The notes below the pieces were generated by a model. That model was not told the origin of the DNA and did not search any database. It was given only the letters and a program-made list of their open reading frames with translations. The position numbers were made by a program, and so were the translations under genes. A DNA stretch of 64,000 bases from the NCBI RefSeq assembly GCF_003635045.1, contig NZ_RBXT01000001.1, forward strand, positions 2,790,001 through 2,854,000. The letters run 5' to 3'. This stretch comes from Terracoccus luteus (GTDB taxonomy: Bacteria > Actinomycetota > Actinomycetes > Actinomycetales > Dermatophilaceae). How positions within the stretch are numbered: position 1 is the first letter of the stretch; every line of letters begins with the position of its first letter. Shown here one piece after another: positions 34,127 to 42,753 of this stretch.

Positions 34127-34987
34127 ATGAGCGACGACGCCACCGCGGCCGGGCCCGACGAGCTGCGCCGGGCGTCACGCCGGGCGTGGGGAGCGCTCGA
34201 GACGCTGCACGTGCTCGGGTACTTCGCGCCGGCGGTGCGGGACGCCTACGTCGCCCTCGGGCTGCACCCACGCCTCAGCTACTTCGCCGCCCGGTCGGCC
34301 GCCTTCGGCCCCGTCGGGCCGGCCGTCCCGACGGCGACCTTCTACGTCTTCAGCCCGCGGCTGCACGAGCTCGCGCTGCCGGCGTCGTGGTCGGTGGCCT
34401 CCCCCGAGCAGGTGCAGCACACCCGGCGTCAGGCGATGGCGGGGGTGCTCGAGCAGGTCGTCGGCGACGTCGACGTCACCGAGCTGGTCGAGCTCGCCAC
34501 GACGGCCTGCGACGGGCTCACGGCACCGGGCCGACCGCTGTACGCCGCCCACGCCGCCCTCGACCGCCCCGACGACCCGCGCGTGGCGCTCTGGCACGCG
34601 GCCACCCTGCTGCGCGAGCACCGCGGCGACGGTCATGTGGCCGTGCTGCTGCGGCACCGGCTCGACCCCGTCGAGTCGCTCGTGCTCGGCGGGCTGTTCT
34701 CGGTCAACACGGAGTTCGTGCGCACCACCCGCGGCTGGACCGACGAGCAGTGGGATGCCGGTACGCGACGTCTCGAGCGGCGTGGCCTCGTGCACGGCGC
34801 CGCCCTCACCGGCGACGGTCTGGCCTTCCGGCGACGCGTCGAACGAGAGACCGACGACCTCGCCCTCGAGGGCTGGGCCCACCTCGGGCTCGAGGGCACG
34901 CAGCGGGTCGTCGAGCTGGCCACGCCGCTGCGCGAGCGGGTGCTGGCGAGCGGCATCCTGCCCGAGTGGGTCGCGGCCCGCGGCTGA
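34127..34987 (+). CDS. SCO6745-family protein
   Basis: 286 residues, mostly helical, matching the actinobacterial SCO6745 family: RRASRRAWGALETLHVLGYFAPAVRDAYVALGL at the N-terminus, AAHAALDRPDDPRVALWHAATLLREHRGDGHVAVLL in the middle, and a possible winged-helix segment (TRGWTDEQWDAGTRRLERRGLV) near residues 200-220. No experimentally known function. ATG at 34127 follows a TAGGGT -10 box by 12 nt, so probably leaderless. Confidence 0.8.
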   Translation: MSDDATAAGPDELRRASRRAWGALETLHVLGYFAPAVRDAYVALGLHPRLSYFAARSAAFGPVGPAVPTATFYVFSPRLHELALPASWSVASPEQVQHTRRQAMAGVLEQVVGDVDVTELVELATTACDGLTAPGRPLYAAHAALDRPDDPRVALWHAATLLREHRGDGHVAVLLRHRLDPVESLVLGGLFSVNTEFVRTTRGWTDEQWDAGTRRLERRGLVHGAALTGDGLAFRRRVERETDDLALEGWAHLGLEGTQRVVELATPLRERVLASGILPEWVAARG

Positions 34988-34998
34988 CGCCGGCATTC

Positions 34999-35044
34999 GG
35001 TCGAGGTGCGGACTCGCGCCCGGCTGCGACGGAATACCTCGACC
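34999..35044. repeat. Covarying stem-loop element, copy D
   Basis: GGTCGAGGT and ACCTCGACC separated by exactly 28 nt, preceded by CCGGCATTC. Both arms carry a compensatory change relative to copies at 54.8 kb (GGTGGAGGT/ACCTCCACC). It lies between convergent genes. Confidence 0.8.
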
Positions 35045-35062
35045 CGCGTCAGGGACCGGGTG

Positions 35063-35578
35063 TCACCTCGGCCGTGGCGCCCGCCGCAGCGCGACGGCGA
35101 GGGCGAGGCCCCAGAGCAGGAAGAGGGGGTCCCACAGCCACGCGTGGCCGACCATCGCGGGCCGGTCGTAGCCGCCGTCCGGTGTGATCACCCCGGCCAG
35201 CACGAGGTTGCCGACGACGGTGTTGGCCCCGCCCCACAGCACGAGCACGGCGACGGCGAGCCACAGCAGCGCGACCCAGGGCCGGCGCCGCAGGAGCCCC
35301 CGACGGGCGAGCCACAGCGGCAGGAGCGCTCCGGCCACCTTGACCGCCGCCACGACGAGCAGCAGCCAGCGCACGTCGGCGAAGGTCGTGACGATGCGCT
35401 CCCCCAGCGTCTCGAGTAGCCAGTCGCCGCCGAGGCCCCAGTAGGCGCTCGACGCGGCGTGCACGAGGCCCGCAGCGGCCGCCACGAGGAGGGTGACCCC
35501 GACCACCCGCGACGTCGAGGATGCCGGGTGGCCCGGCCCCGCGGCATCCGGGCGCCGTGAGCGGGGGGTCTCACCCAT
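35063..35578 (-). CDS. DUF3995 membrane protein
   Basis: 171 residues with four predicted helices, including VVGVTLLVAAAAGLVHAASSAYWGLGGDWLLETLGER (family hallmark near residues 25-61) and GHAWLWDPLFLLWGLALAVAL at the end. Membrane protein of unknown function, common in actinobacteria. The start at 35578 gives a 25-residue polar leader; no strong ribosome site is visible, so the true start is less certain. Confidence 0.82.
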   Translation of the reverse strand: MGETPRSRRPDAAGPGHPASSTSRVVGVTLLVAAAAGLVHAASSAYWGLGGDWLLETLGERIVTTFADVRWLLLVVAAVKVAGALLPLWLARRGLLRRRPWVALLWLAVAVLVLWGGANTVVGNLVLAGVITPDGGYDRPAMVGHAWLWDPLFLLWGLALAVALRRAPRPR

Positions 35579-35654
35579 TGACCGCGCCCGCCGCGCGGGA
35601 TTGGCTGGCGTCAGCGCGGGTCACCGACGACCCGCCCGGCCCCAGGGAGTGCAC

Positions 35655-37523
35655 GTGACAGACACCCTCGACCTCGCAGAGGCACGCACCGACCCCGACC
35701 AGGACCCCGCGTCCGACCCCGCTTCGGACCCCGCCTCGCAGCGGGCGCAGGCGTGGCTCGACCGGCTCAACGAGGCGCTGGAGGCGAAGGACCCCGACCG
35801 TGCGGCAGGGTTGTTCGCGCGGCAGAGCTTCTGGCGGGATCTCATCGCCTTCACGTGGAACATCATCACCGTCGAGAACCCCGACGGCGTCCGCGACATG
35901 CTGGCGGCCACCCTCGACGACACCGCGCCGGTGCGGTTGCGCCTGACGGAGCCGGCCACCGAGGACGGTGGCGTCGTCACCGCCTGGGTCGAGCTCGAGA
36001 GTGCGAAGGGGCGCGGGCCCGGACTGCTGCGCCTCACGGAGGAGGACGGCGAGGACCGGGCCTGGACCCTGCTCACCGCCATGCAGGAGCTCGCCGGCCA
36101 CGAGGAGCCGCGCGGCGCGCGACGGCCGCTGGGCGCACAGCACGGCGCCGCCAAGGACCGGGTGACGTGGGCCGAGCGGCGCCAGCAGGAGGCCGAGAGC
36201 CTCGGCTCGGACACCCAGCCCTACGTGCTCGTCGTCGGCGGCGGCCAGGGCGGCATCGCCCTCGGGGCGCGGCTGCGCCAGCTCGGGGTCCCCAGCCTCG
36301 TCGTCGACAAGCACCCGCGCCCCGGCGACCAGTGGCGCAGCCGCTACAAGTCGCTCTGCCTGCACGACCCGGTCTGGTACGACCACCTGCCGTACCTGAA
36401 GTTCCCCGACAACTGGCCCGTCTTCGCGCCGAAGGACAAGATCGGCGACTGGCTCGAGTCGTACGTCACGGTCATGGAGGTGCCGTACTGGAGCTCGACG
36501 GAGGCGAAGTCGGCCCGCTGGTCCGACGAGGCGGGCCACTGGACCGTCGAGGTCGAGCGGGAGGGCAAGCCCCTCACCCTGCGCCCGACCCACCTCGTCT
36601 TCGCCACCGGCATGTCCGGGCGCCCCCGGATGCCCGAGCTGCCGGGCGCCGACCACTTCCGCGGCGAGATCCACCACTCGTCGCGCCACCCCGGCCCCGA
36701 CGCCTACCGCGGCAAGCGCGCCGTCGTCGTCGGCAGCAACAACAGCTCGTTCGACATCTGTGCGGCCCTGTGGGAGAACGACGTCGACGTCACGATGGTG
36801 CAGCGCTCGTCGACCCACGTCGTGCGCAGCCAGAGCCTCATGGAGTACGGCCTCGGTGACCTCTACTCGGAGCGGGCGCTCGACGCCGGCGTGACGACCG
36901 AGAAGGCCGACATGATCTTCAGCTCGCTGCCGTACCGGATCATGCACGAGTTCCAGAAGCCGATCTACGACACGATCGCCGAGGTCGACAAGGAGTTCTA
37001 CGACCGGCTCGAGGGTGCCGGCTTCTGGCACGACTGGGGCGCCGACGGCTCCGGCCTGTTCATGAAGTACCTCCGGCGCGGGTCGGGCTACTACATCGAC
37101 ATCGGCGCCGCCGACCTCGTCGCGGACGGTGACGTCAAGCTGGCCCACGGGCAGGTCGACCACTTCACTGAGGATGCCGTCGTGCTGGCCGACGGCACCG
37201 AGCTGCCCGCCGACCTCGTCGTGTTCGCGACCGGCTACACCTCGATGAACGGGTGGGTGGCCGAGCTCGTCGACCAGGAGACCGCCGACCGGCTGGGCAA
37301 GGTGTGGGGTCTCGGGTCCGACACCCCGCTCGACCCGGGGCCGTGGGAGGGCGAGCAGCGCAACATGTGGAAGCCGACGCAGGTGCTGAACCTCTGGATG
37401 CACGGGGGCAACCTGCACCAGTCCCGCCACTACTCGATCTACCTCGCGCTGCAGCTCAAGGCCCGCCACGAAGGCCTCGAGACCCCCGTCCACGGGCTCG
37501 CGGAGGTGCACCACACCTCCTGA
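35655..37523 (+). CDS. Flavin-containing monooxygenase with N-terminal NTF2-like domain
   Basis: 622 residues. Residues 30-150 form a SnoaL/NTF2-like cone domain (LNEALEAKDPDRAAGLFARQSFWRDL). Residues 190-610 form a two-dinucleotide-domain oxygenase with FAD-binding VLVVGGGQGGIALGARL (GxGxxG at about 195-200), NADPH-binding VVVGSNNSSFDICAAL (about 358-373) and the FATGYTSMNGW third motif. A HHSSRHPG segment precedes the second Rossmann fold like the FMO/BVMO fingerprint. Soluble Baeyer-Villiger or N-/S-oxygenation is likely; substrate unknown. GTG at 35655 has AGGGAG upstream. The fusion is seen in a known actinobacterial group. Confidence 0.87.
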   Translation: MTDTLDLAEARTDPDQDPASDPASDPASQRAQAWLDRLNEALEAKDPDRAAGLFARQSFWRDLIAFTWNIITVENPDGVRDMLAATLDDTAPVRLRLTEPATEDGGVVTAWVELESAKGRGPGLLRLTEEDGEDRAWTLLTAMQELAGHEEPRGARRPLGAQHGAAKDRVTWAERRQQEAESLGSDTQPYVLVVGGGQGGIALGARLRQLGVPSLVVDKHPRPGDQWRSRYKSLCLHDPVWYDHLPYLKFPDNWPVFAPKDKIGDWLESYVTVMEVPYWSSTEAKSARWSDEAGHWTVEVEREGKPLTLRPTHLVFATGMSGRPRMPELPGADHFRGEIHHSSRHPGPDAYRGKRAVVVGSNNSSFDICAALWENDVDVTMVQRSSTHVVRSQSLMEYGLGDLYSERALDAGVTTEKADMIFSSLPYRIMHEFQKPIYDTIAEVDKEFYDRLEGAGFWHDWGADGSGLFMKYLRRGSGYYIDIGAADLVADGDVKLAHGQVDHFTEDAVVLADGTELPADLVVFATGYTSMNGWVAELVDQETADRLGKVWGLGSDTPLDPGPWEGEQRNMWKPTQVLNLWMHGGNLHQSRHYSIYLALQLKARHEGLETPVHGLAEVHHTS

Positions 37524-37562
37524 CGCCCGCCGCCCGGGCGTCACGCCGCTAGCCTCACCAGC

Positions 37563-38915
37563 GTGACGCCGCAGCAGCAGCCACCGCAGGACGGGCCGTC
37601 GGCCGGCCTCTCGGGGTCGGCCGACGGCCCGTCGCTGGCGCGTCGCCTCTCGACGACCGACGCCGTCGTCGTCGGGCTCTCGGCCATGGTCGGCGCCGGC
37701 GTCTACTCGGTGTTCGGCCCCGCGACCGCGGCCGCCGGGTCGCTCGTGCTCGTCGCGCTCGGCGTCGCCGCCGTCGTCGCCGCCTGCAACGCCCTGTCGT
37801 CGACCCGGCTCGCGGCCCGCTACCCGCGGTCGGGCGGCACCTACGTCTACGGCCGCGAGGTGCTGGGCCCGTGGTGGGGCTTCGTGGCCGGCTGGGGCTT
37901 CGTCGTCGGCAAGACCGCCTCCTGCGCCGCCATGGCCCTGACGGTCGCGACGTACGCCCTCCCCGGCCCGGCCGGTGTCGTCACCGCGGCGCAGCGGGCG
38001 GTGGCCGCCGCGGCGGTGGTCGCGCTGACGCTGGCGACGGTGCGGGGGATCACCCGCACGGCCAGGCTCGCTCGCGTCCTGCTGGTCGTGACGCTCACCG
38101 CGCTGGTGCTGTTCGTCGTCGTCAGCGCGAGCACGTCGACGTCGCAGTACCGGTCGGCGTCGACCGCCGCCACGAACCTCATCACAGTCACGGAGGCCGG
38201 GTGGCCGGGAGTGCTGCAGGCCGCGGGCCTGCTGTTCTTCGCTTTCGCCGGGTACGCCCGGGTGGCGACCCTCGGCGAGGAGGTCCGCCGTCCCGAGCGG
38301 CTCGCCGCGGCCGTGTCGGTCGCGTTGGGGGTCGTCGTCGTGCTCTACCTCGCCGTCGGGGTGACGGTGCTGCGTGGGCTGGGCGTCGAGGCGGTGGCGG
38401 CGACGACGACCCCCGTGGCGGCGGCGGCCGACGCGACCGGCATCCCGTGGCTGCCGACCGCCGTGCGGGCCGGTGCGGTGGCCGCCGGGCTGGGGGCGCT
38501 GCTGGCCCTGCTCGCCGGGGTGGGGCGCACCACCCTGGCCATGGCCCGCGAGCACGACCTGCCGCACCGCCTGGCCGCCGTCGACCCGGTGCACCGGGTA
38601 CCGGCCCGCGCCCAGGCGGCGGTGGCCGGCGTCGCGTGCCTGCTCGTGCTCGTCGGGGACCTGCGCGGCGTCATCGGCTTCTCGTCCTTCGGGGTGCTCG
38701 TCTACTACGCGGTCGCCAACCTGTCCGCCCTGCGGCTGGGTGGCCCGGGCACCGGTGGCGGCGCGACCAGGGCCGGCGCCGTGGTGGCGGTCGTCGGCCT
38801 GACGGGCTGTGTCGTGCTCGTCGCCACCCTCCCCGCGACGGCCGTCGTCGCAGGCCTCTGCGTCTTCGCCCTCGGCGTCGCGGGCCGGTGGGTGCGACTG
38901 CTCAGCGCCGGGTGA
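37563..38915 (+). CDS. APC-superfamily amino acid permease
   Basis: 450 residues with about 12 membrane helices. The APC signature VVGLSAMVGAGVYSVFGPATAAAGS lies in helix 1 (about 33-57), with SGGTYVYGREVLGPWWGFVAGWGFVVGK in helix 3, and the sequence continues in cationic-amino-acid/YfnA-like style. Import of amino acids or polyamines with protons is expected; substrate unknown. GTG at 37563 lies 13 nt after TAGCCT, a leaderless pattern. Its 3' end overlaps the convergent Ddn-like gene by 14 bp. Confidence 0.87.
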   Translation: MTPQQQPPQDGPSAGLSGSADGPSLARRLSTTDAVVVGLSAMVGAGVYSVFGPATAAAGSLVLVALGVAAVVAACNALSSTRLAARYPRSGGTYVYGREVLGPWWGFVAGWGFVVGKTASCAAMALTVATYALPGPAGVVTAAQRAVAAAAVVALTLATVRGITRTARLARVLLVVTLTALVLFVVVSASTSTSQYRSASTAATNLITVTEAGWPGVLQAAGLLFFAFAGYARVATLGEEVRRPERLAAAVSVALGVVVVLYLAVGVTVLRGLGVEAVAATTTPVAAAADATGIPWLPTAVRAGAVAAGLGALLALLAGVGRTTLAMAREHDLPHRLAAVDPVHRVPARAQAAVAGVACLLVLVGDLRGVIGFSSFGVLVYYAVANLSALRLGGPGTGGGATRAGAVVAVVGLTGCVVLVATLPATAVVAGLCVFALGVAGRWVRLLSAG

Positions 38916-39324
38916 GCACGAGCACCGGGATGACCCGGCTCGTCTTGCGCTCGTACTCGGCGAAGCCCGGGTAGCGCTGTTTCTGCGTCTCCCACACCGG
39001 CTCGCGCTCCTCCGGGGCCAGCTCGCGGGCGGTGACGTCGATGGTCTCGACGCCGTCACCGTCGCCGGCGGCGACCTCGATCGCGGCCTCGGGGTGGGCC
39101 CTGAGGTTGTGGTACCACGCCGGGTTGACGTCGAGGCCGGCGTACGAGGCGAAGACGGCCCACCCGTCGTCGACGGCCTGGTACATCATCGGGCTGACCC
39201 GCTGCTGGCCCGACTTCGCACCGGTGCTGTGCAGCAGCAGCAGCGGCGCACCCGCGAAGTTGCCGCCCACGTGCCCGCCGTTGGCACGGAACTCCTCGAT
39301 GACCTGCTCGTTCCAGTCGCTCAT
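38902..39324 (-). CDS. Deazaflavin (F420)-dependent nitroreductase family, Ddn-like
   Basis: 140-residue split-barrel protein: NEQVIEEFRANGGHVGGNFAGAPLLLLHSTGAKSGQQRVSPMMY and ASYAGLDVNPAWYHNLRAHPEAAIEV are the diagnostic F420-binding segments of the Ddn family. It uses F420H2 to reduce quinones or nitro compounds; the natural acceptor is unknown. ATG at 39324, 12 nt after TAGCGT. F420 biosynthesis genes are not in the window. Confidence 0.9.
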   Translation of the reverse strand: MSDWNEQVIEEFRANGGHVGGNFAGAPLLLLHSTGAKSGQQRVSPMMYQAVDDGWAVFASYAGLDVNPAWYHNLRAHPEAAIEVAAGDGDGVETIDVTARELAPEEREPVWETQKQRYPGFAEYERKTSRVIPVLVLTRR

Positions 39325-39360
39325 GGTCCGACGCTAGCCCGCCCGGGTCCGGACCACGAC

Positions 39361-39404
39361 CCGTGGAGGTCTTCCGTCGTCCTGGCGACGAGAAACCTCC
39401 ACGG
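39361..39404. repeat. Stem-loop element, copy E
   Basis: CCGTGGAGGT and ACCTCCACGG (10-bp perfect stem) around a 24-nt loop with an inner GTCG/CGAC pairing. It resembles the 34999 and 54763 elements but has a shorter loop. It lies upstream of the M14 peptidase gene. Confidence 0.65.
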
Positions 39405-39476
39405 GAGAACGGGTTCCGGAGCCGGCAGCCCTCGCTTCCGGTGGCCGAGTCGACCCGACAGGAGTTCAATGCGCTC

Positions 39477-41795
39477 ATGCGTCGTCGCCTCGTGCTGACC
39501 TCAGTCTTCACCGCCGTCCTCGGCCTGACCGTCGCCCCCGCGGCGTCGCAGGCCTCGTCGCCCCCGTCGGCCTCGCCGACGTCGGCCTCCTCCGCCGCCG
39601 CGTCCTGCGCCGGCGTGCTCGACACCCCGGCCACCTACGACGGCACCGTCCCGGCGCCGAAGAAGGTGCTCGGCTACGAGCTGGGCTCCAAGCAGGCCAG
39701 CAACGCCGACATCCTCAAGTACTGGGATGCCGTCGACCGCGCGAGCGACCGGGTCGTCACCGGCACCTTCGCCACGTCGTGGCAGGGGCAGCCGCTGCGC
39801 TACGCCCTCGTCGGCTCCCCGACGACGCTCTCGCGCCTGCCCCGCATCACCGCGGACCTCGCGAAGCTGCGCGACCCGGCCACGCCGGCATCCGACGCCG
39901 ACGCCATCGTCGCGCGCACCCCGGCCATCCTCTGGATCTCGGCCAACGTGCACGGCAACGAGCCGTCGGGCGGCGACGCGGTGCTGCGGCTGCTCTACCA
40001 GCTCGCCGACCGCAACGACTGCGTGGCGAAGGCGATCCGCGACAACGCGCTCGTCGGCCTCATCCCGACGCAGAACCCCGACGGCCGCACGAACGACGTC
40101 CGCACCAACGCGTACTCGTTCGACCTCAACCGCGACTGGTTCGCGCGCACCCAGCCCGAGACCGACGGCAAGCTCGACCTGCTGTGGACGTACCCGCCGC
40201 AGCTCTACGTCGACGAGCACGAGATGGGGGGCAACGGCTACTTCTTCCCGCCCAACAGCGACCCGGTCTACCACGAGACGCCCGACCGCCAGTACACGCA
40301 GATCGAGAAGCTCTACGGCGCCGCCAACACCGCCGCCTTCACGGCCAACGGCTGGAAGTTCGAGACGTACCAGGCCGGCTACGACATGTTCTACCAGGGC
40401 TACGGCGACACCGTGCCCACGACTCAGTTCGGCGCTGCCGGAATGACGTTCGAGCAGGGCGGCGACAGCCCCTACCCGGCCAAGACCAACCACCACTACA
40501 CGTCGGCGATCACCACGCTCTACACCGGCGCGACCAACCGGGCCCGGTTGCTGCGCGAGTGGCGCCAGACCTGGCTGCAGGCGCTGCGTGAGGGTCAGGC
40601 GTGCCGGCTCGAGCCGAACGCCACCTTCAACCCGGGCAACGAGGTGCTCATCCCCGTCCCGAAGAAGCCGGTCTGCGGCTACTTCCTCACCGGCGACAAC
40701 CCGGAGACGCGCAACGTCGTGCGTCGTCTGCAGCAGGCGAAGGTCGAGGTCAGCCGGCTGACCTCGAGCGTCGTCGTGCCCGACTACAAGCCCTACGGCC
40801 AGGCGGTGCGTAGCCAGCGCCTGCCCAAGGGCACCTACTGGGTCAGCCTCGCGCAGGTGCAGAAGCACTGGGTGCAGGCGATGCTCGGTGAGGACACCTA
40901 CACGCCGTTCCCGTACTTCTACGACGTCAGCGGCTGGAACAACGCGATGCTCGCCGGCGTCGGCGGGGGCTCCACCGGCACCCGGCTCGACGTGGCGACC
41001 GCCCCCGTGGCGCTGCTGCCGGCCGCCACGGCCGCCCCGGTGGCCGACGCGCCGCGCATCGGCATCATCGACCAGCGTCCCGAGCCGACGTACCAGTACC
41101 AGACGACGGGCTGGCTGCGCTGGCGCCTCGAGCAGGACTGGAAGCTCGACTACACCGCGCTGACGCCCGAGCAGGTCACCCCGGCGGCCCTGAGCCGCCT
41201 CGACGTGCTGCTCGTCCCCGACGTCGACGGCCAGCCCACCTTCGACCGCCTGGGCCAGACCGGGCGCCAGGCCCTCCGGTCGTGGGTCAACCGTGGCGGG
41301 CGCTACGTCGCATGGCAGGGCGGCACGGTGCTGGCGAAGTCGCTCGGCCTCACGTCGGTCGGCCTCTCCGAGGCCACGGCGGTCTCGCCGGGAGCCCTGC
41401 TGTCGCTCAACGCCCCTCGTGCCAACACGTGGGCGCTCTGGGACGACGGCGACGCACAGATGAGCCCCGGTGGCGCCGCCGTCATCACCTCGTTCCCGGC
41501 CAGCCCGTTCGTGTCGGGCTACGCCGAGGACACCGACACCCTGGCCGGCAGCGCCGTCGAGGCCGTCGACCGTGTCGGGGCGGGCAGCACGACGGTGTTC
41601 TCCATCGAGCCGAACTTCCGCGGCTACAGCGACGGCACCGCCGCGCTGCTCCTGGATGCCGTCAAGGGCACCCCCGGTGAGAGCGCGCGGGTCGCGCCGC
41701 GGCCCCTCGCGGCGGAGGCGCCGTCGGTGCTCGGACTCACCCGTTCGACCGCGGATCACGTCGCCGACGAGCAGCGGGAGCGCGGCCGCGACTGA
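39477..41795 (+). CDS. Secreted M14-family zinc carboxypeptidase
   Basis: 772 residues. A signal peptide (MRRRLVLTSVFTAVLGLTVAPAASQA, cleavage near ASQA-SS) directs export. The M14 domain has zinc ligands His159 and Glu162 in NVHGNEPSGGDAV, a later His in VDEHEMGGNG, the substrate Asn-Arg in FDLNRDWFARTQ, and catalytic Glu326 in MTFEQGGDSPYP. A long C-terminal region (about 400-772) without a recognised fold has a class I amidotransferase-like look (LLVPDVDG, VAWQGGTVLAKS). It probably degrades extracellular peptides. A 16-bp terminator follows. Confidence 0.9.
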   Translation: MRRRLVLTSVFTAVLGLTVAPAASQASSPPSASPTSASSAAASCAGVLDTPATYDGTVPAPKKVLGYELGSKQASNADILKYWDAVDRASDRVVTGTFATSWQGQPLRYALVGSPTTLSRLPRITADLAKLRDPATPASDADAIVARTPAILWISANVHGNEPSGGDAVLRLLYQLADRNDCVAKAIRDNALVGLIPTQNPDGRTNDVRTNAYSFDLNRDWFARTQPETDGKLDLLWTYPPQLYVDEHEMGGNGYFFPPNSDPVYHETPDRQYTQIEKLYGAANTAAFTANGWKFETYQAGYDMFYQGYGDTVPTTQFGAAGMTFEQGGDSPYPAKTNHHYTSAITTLYTGATNRARLLREWRQTWLQALREGQACRLEPNATFNPGNEVLIPVPKKPVCGYFLTGDNPETRNVVRRLQQAKVEVSRLTSSVVVPDYKPYGQAVRSQRLPKGTYWVSLAQVQKHWVQAMLGEDTYTPFPYFYDVSGWNNAMLAGVGGGSTGTRLDVATAPVALLPAATAAPVADAPRIGIIDQRPEPTYQYQTTGWLRWRLEQDWKLDYTALTPEQVTPAALSRLDVLLVPDVDGQPTFDRLGQTGRQALRSWVNRGGRYVAWQGGTVLAKSLGLTSVGLSEATAVSPGALLSLNAPRANTWALWDDGDAQMSPGGAAVITSFPASPFVSGYAEDTDTLAGSAVEAVDRVGAGSTTVFSIEPNFRGYSDGTAALLLDAVKGTPGESARVAPRPLAAEAPSVLGLTRSTADHVADEQRERGRD

Positions 41796-41816
41796 GCCGG
41801 CACCGCACGCGCGACG

Positions 41817-41854
41817 ACCTCCGGGCCGGGCCTCGCACGGCCCGGCCCGGAGGT
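41817..41854 (+). terminator. Terminator after M14 peptidase gene
   Basis: Perfect 16-bp stem ACCTCCGGGCCGGGCC / complement, 6-nt loop. Its right arm abuts the TACCGT -10 box of the next gene. Confidence 0.85.
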
Positions 41855-41868
41855 CTACCGTCGAACGG

Positions 41869-42732
41869 GTGACCGACACCTACCGCCTCGCCGACACCAC
41901 CGTGCACCGCATCGGCTACGGAGCGATGCAGCTCCCCGGCCCCGGCGTCATGGGCCCGCCCCGCGACCGTGACGAGGCCCTGCGGGTGCTGCGCCGCGCG
42001 GTCGAGCTCGGGGTCGACCACATCGACACCGCCCAGTTCTACGGCCCCGACGTCTCCAACGAGCTCATCCGCGAAGCCCTGCACCCCTACCCCGCGGGCC
42101 TGGCCCTCGTCACGAAGGTCGGTGCCCGCCGTGACGCCGAGGGGCAGTGGCTGCCGGCCCAGTCGCCCGCCGACCTGCGGGCCGACGTCGAGGCGAACCT
42201 CCGGTCGCTCGGCACCGAGCGGCTCACCGCGGTCAACCTGCGGCGCATGGACGAGCACGGCGTCGGCGGTGTGCCGATCGAGGAGCAGCTCGGCGAGCTC
42301 GCCGCCCTCCGTGACGAGGGCAAGATCGCCGGCGTCGGGGTCTCGACGGTCGACGCGGGGCAGCTGGACGCCGCGATCGCCACGACCGCGATCGTCTGCG
42401 TCCAGAACGCGTTCAGCCTCGTCGACCAGTCGGATGCCGGTGTGCTCGACCGGTGTACCGCCGAGGGCATCGCGTACGTCCCCTACTTCCCCCTCGGCTC
42501 GGCGTTCCCCGACATGCCGAAGGTGGTCGACCGACCCGCCGTGCAGGCGGTGGCCGCCCGGCTCGGCGTGCCCGCCGCGAGGGTCGGTCTCGCCTGGCTG
42601 CTCGCCCGCGCCGAGAACGTCCTGCTCATCCCCGGCACCTCGTCGGTGGCCCACCTCGAGGACAACATGGCCGTCGCCGACGTGCACCTGTCGGAGGACG
42701 ACCTCGCCGAGCTGGCGACGGTCACTGCCTGA
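41869..42732 (+). CDS. Aldo/keto reductase family oxidoreductase
   Basis: 287-residue TIM barrel of the AKR superfamily. HIDTAQFYG provides Asp and Tyr of the catalytic tetrad and LVTKVGARR the Lys. At the His position the sequence is VNLRRMDEHG, i.e. Arg in place of His, as in some AKR subgroups. IPGTSSVAHLEDNMAVADVHLSEDDL is the NADP-binding end. The carbonyl substrate is unknown. GTG at 41869 lies 13 nt after TACCGT; leaderless. 21 bp upstream of the Imm5-Arr fusion gene and probably cotranscribed with it. Confidence 0.88.
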   Translation: MTDTYRLADTTVHRIGYGAMQLPGPGVMGPPRDRDEALRVLRRAVELGVDHIDTAQFYGPDVSNELIREALHPYPAGLALVTKVGARRDAEGQWLPAQSPADLRADVEANLRSLGTERLTAVNLRRMDEHGVGGVPIEEQLGELAALRDEGKIAGVGVSTVDAGQLDAAIATTAIVCVQNAFSLVDQSDAGVLDRCTAEGIAYVPYFPLGSAFPDMPKVVDRPAVQAVAARLGVPAARVGLAWLLARAENVLLIPGTSSVAHLEDNMAVADVHLSEDDLAELATVTA

Positions 42733-42753
42733 CGACGACGACCAGGAGGCGAG

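Noticed and set aside
35571-39059. 1162-codon minus-strand frame across the FMO and APC genes
   Set aside because: It crosses two well-supported genes and an intergenic gap and has the codon pattern of a reverse-complement shadow.
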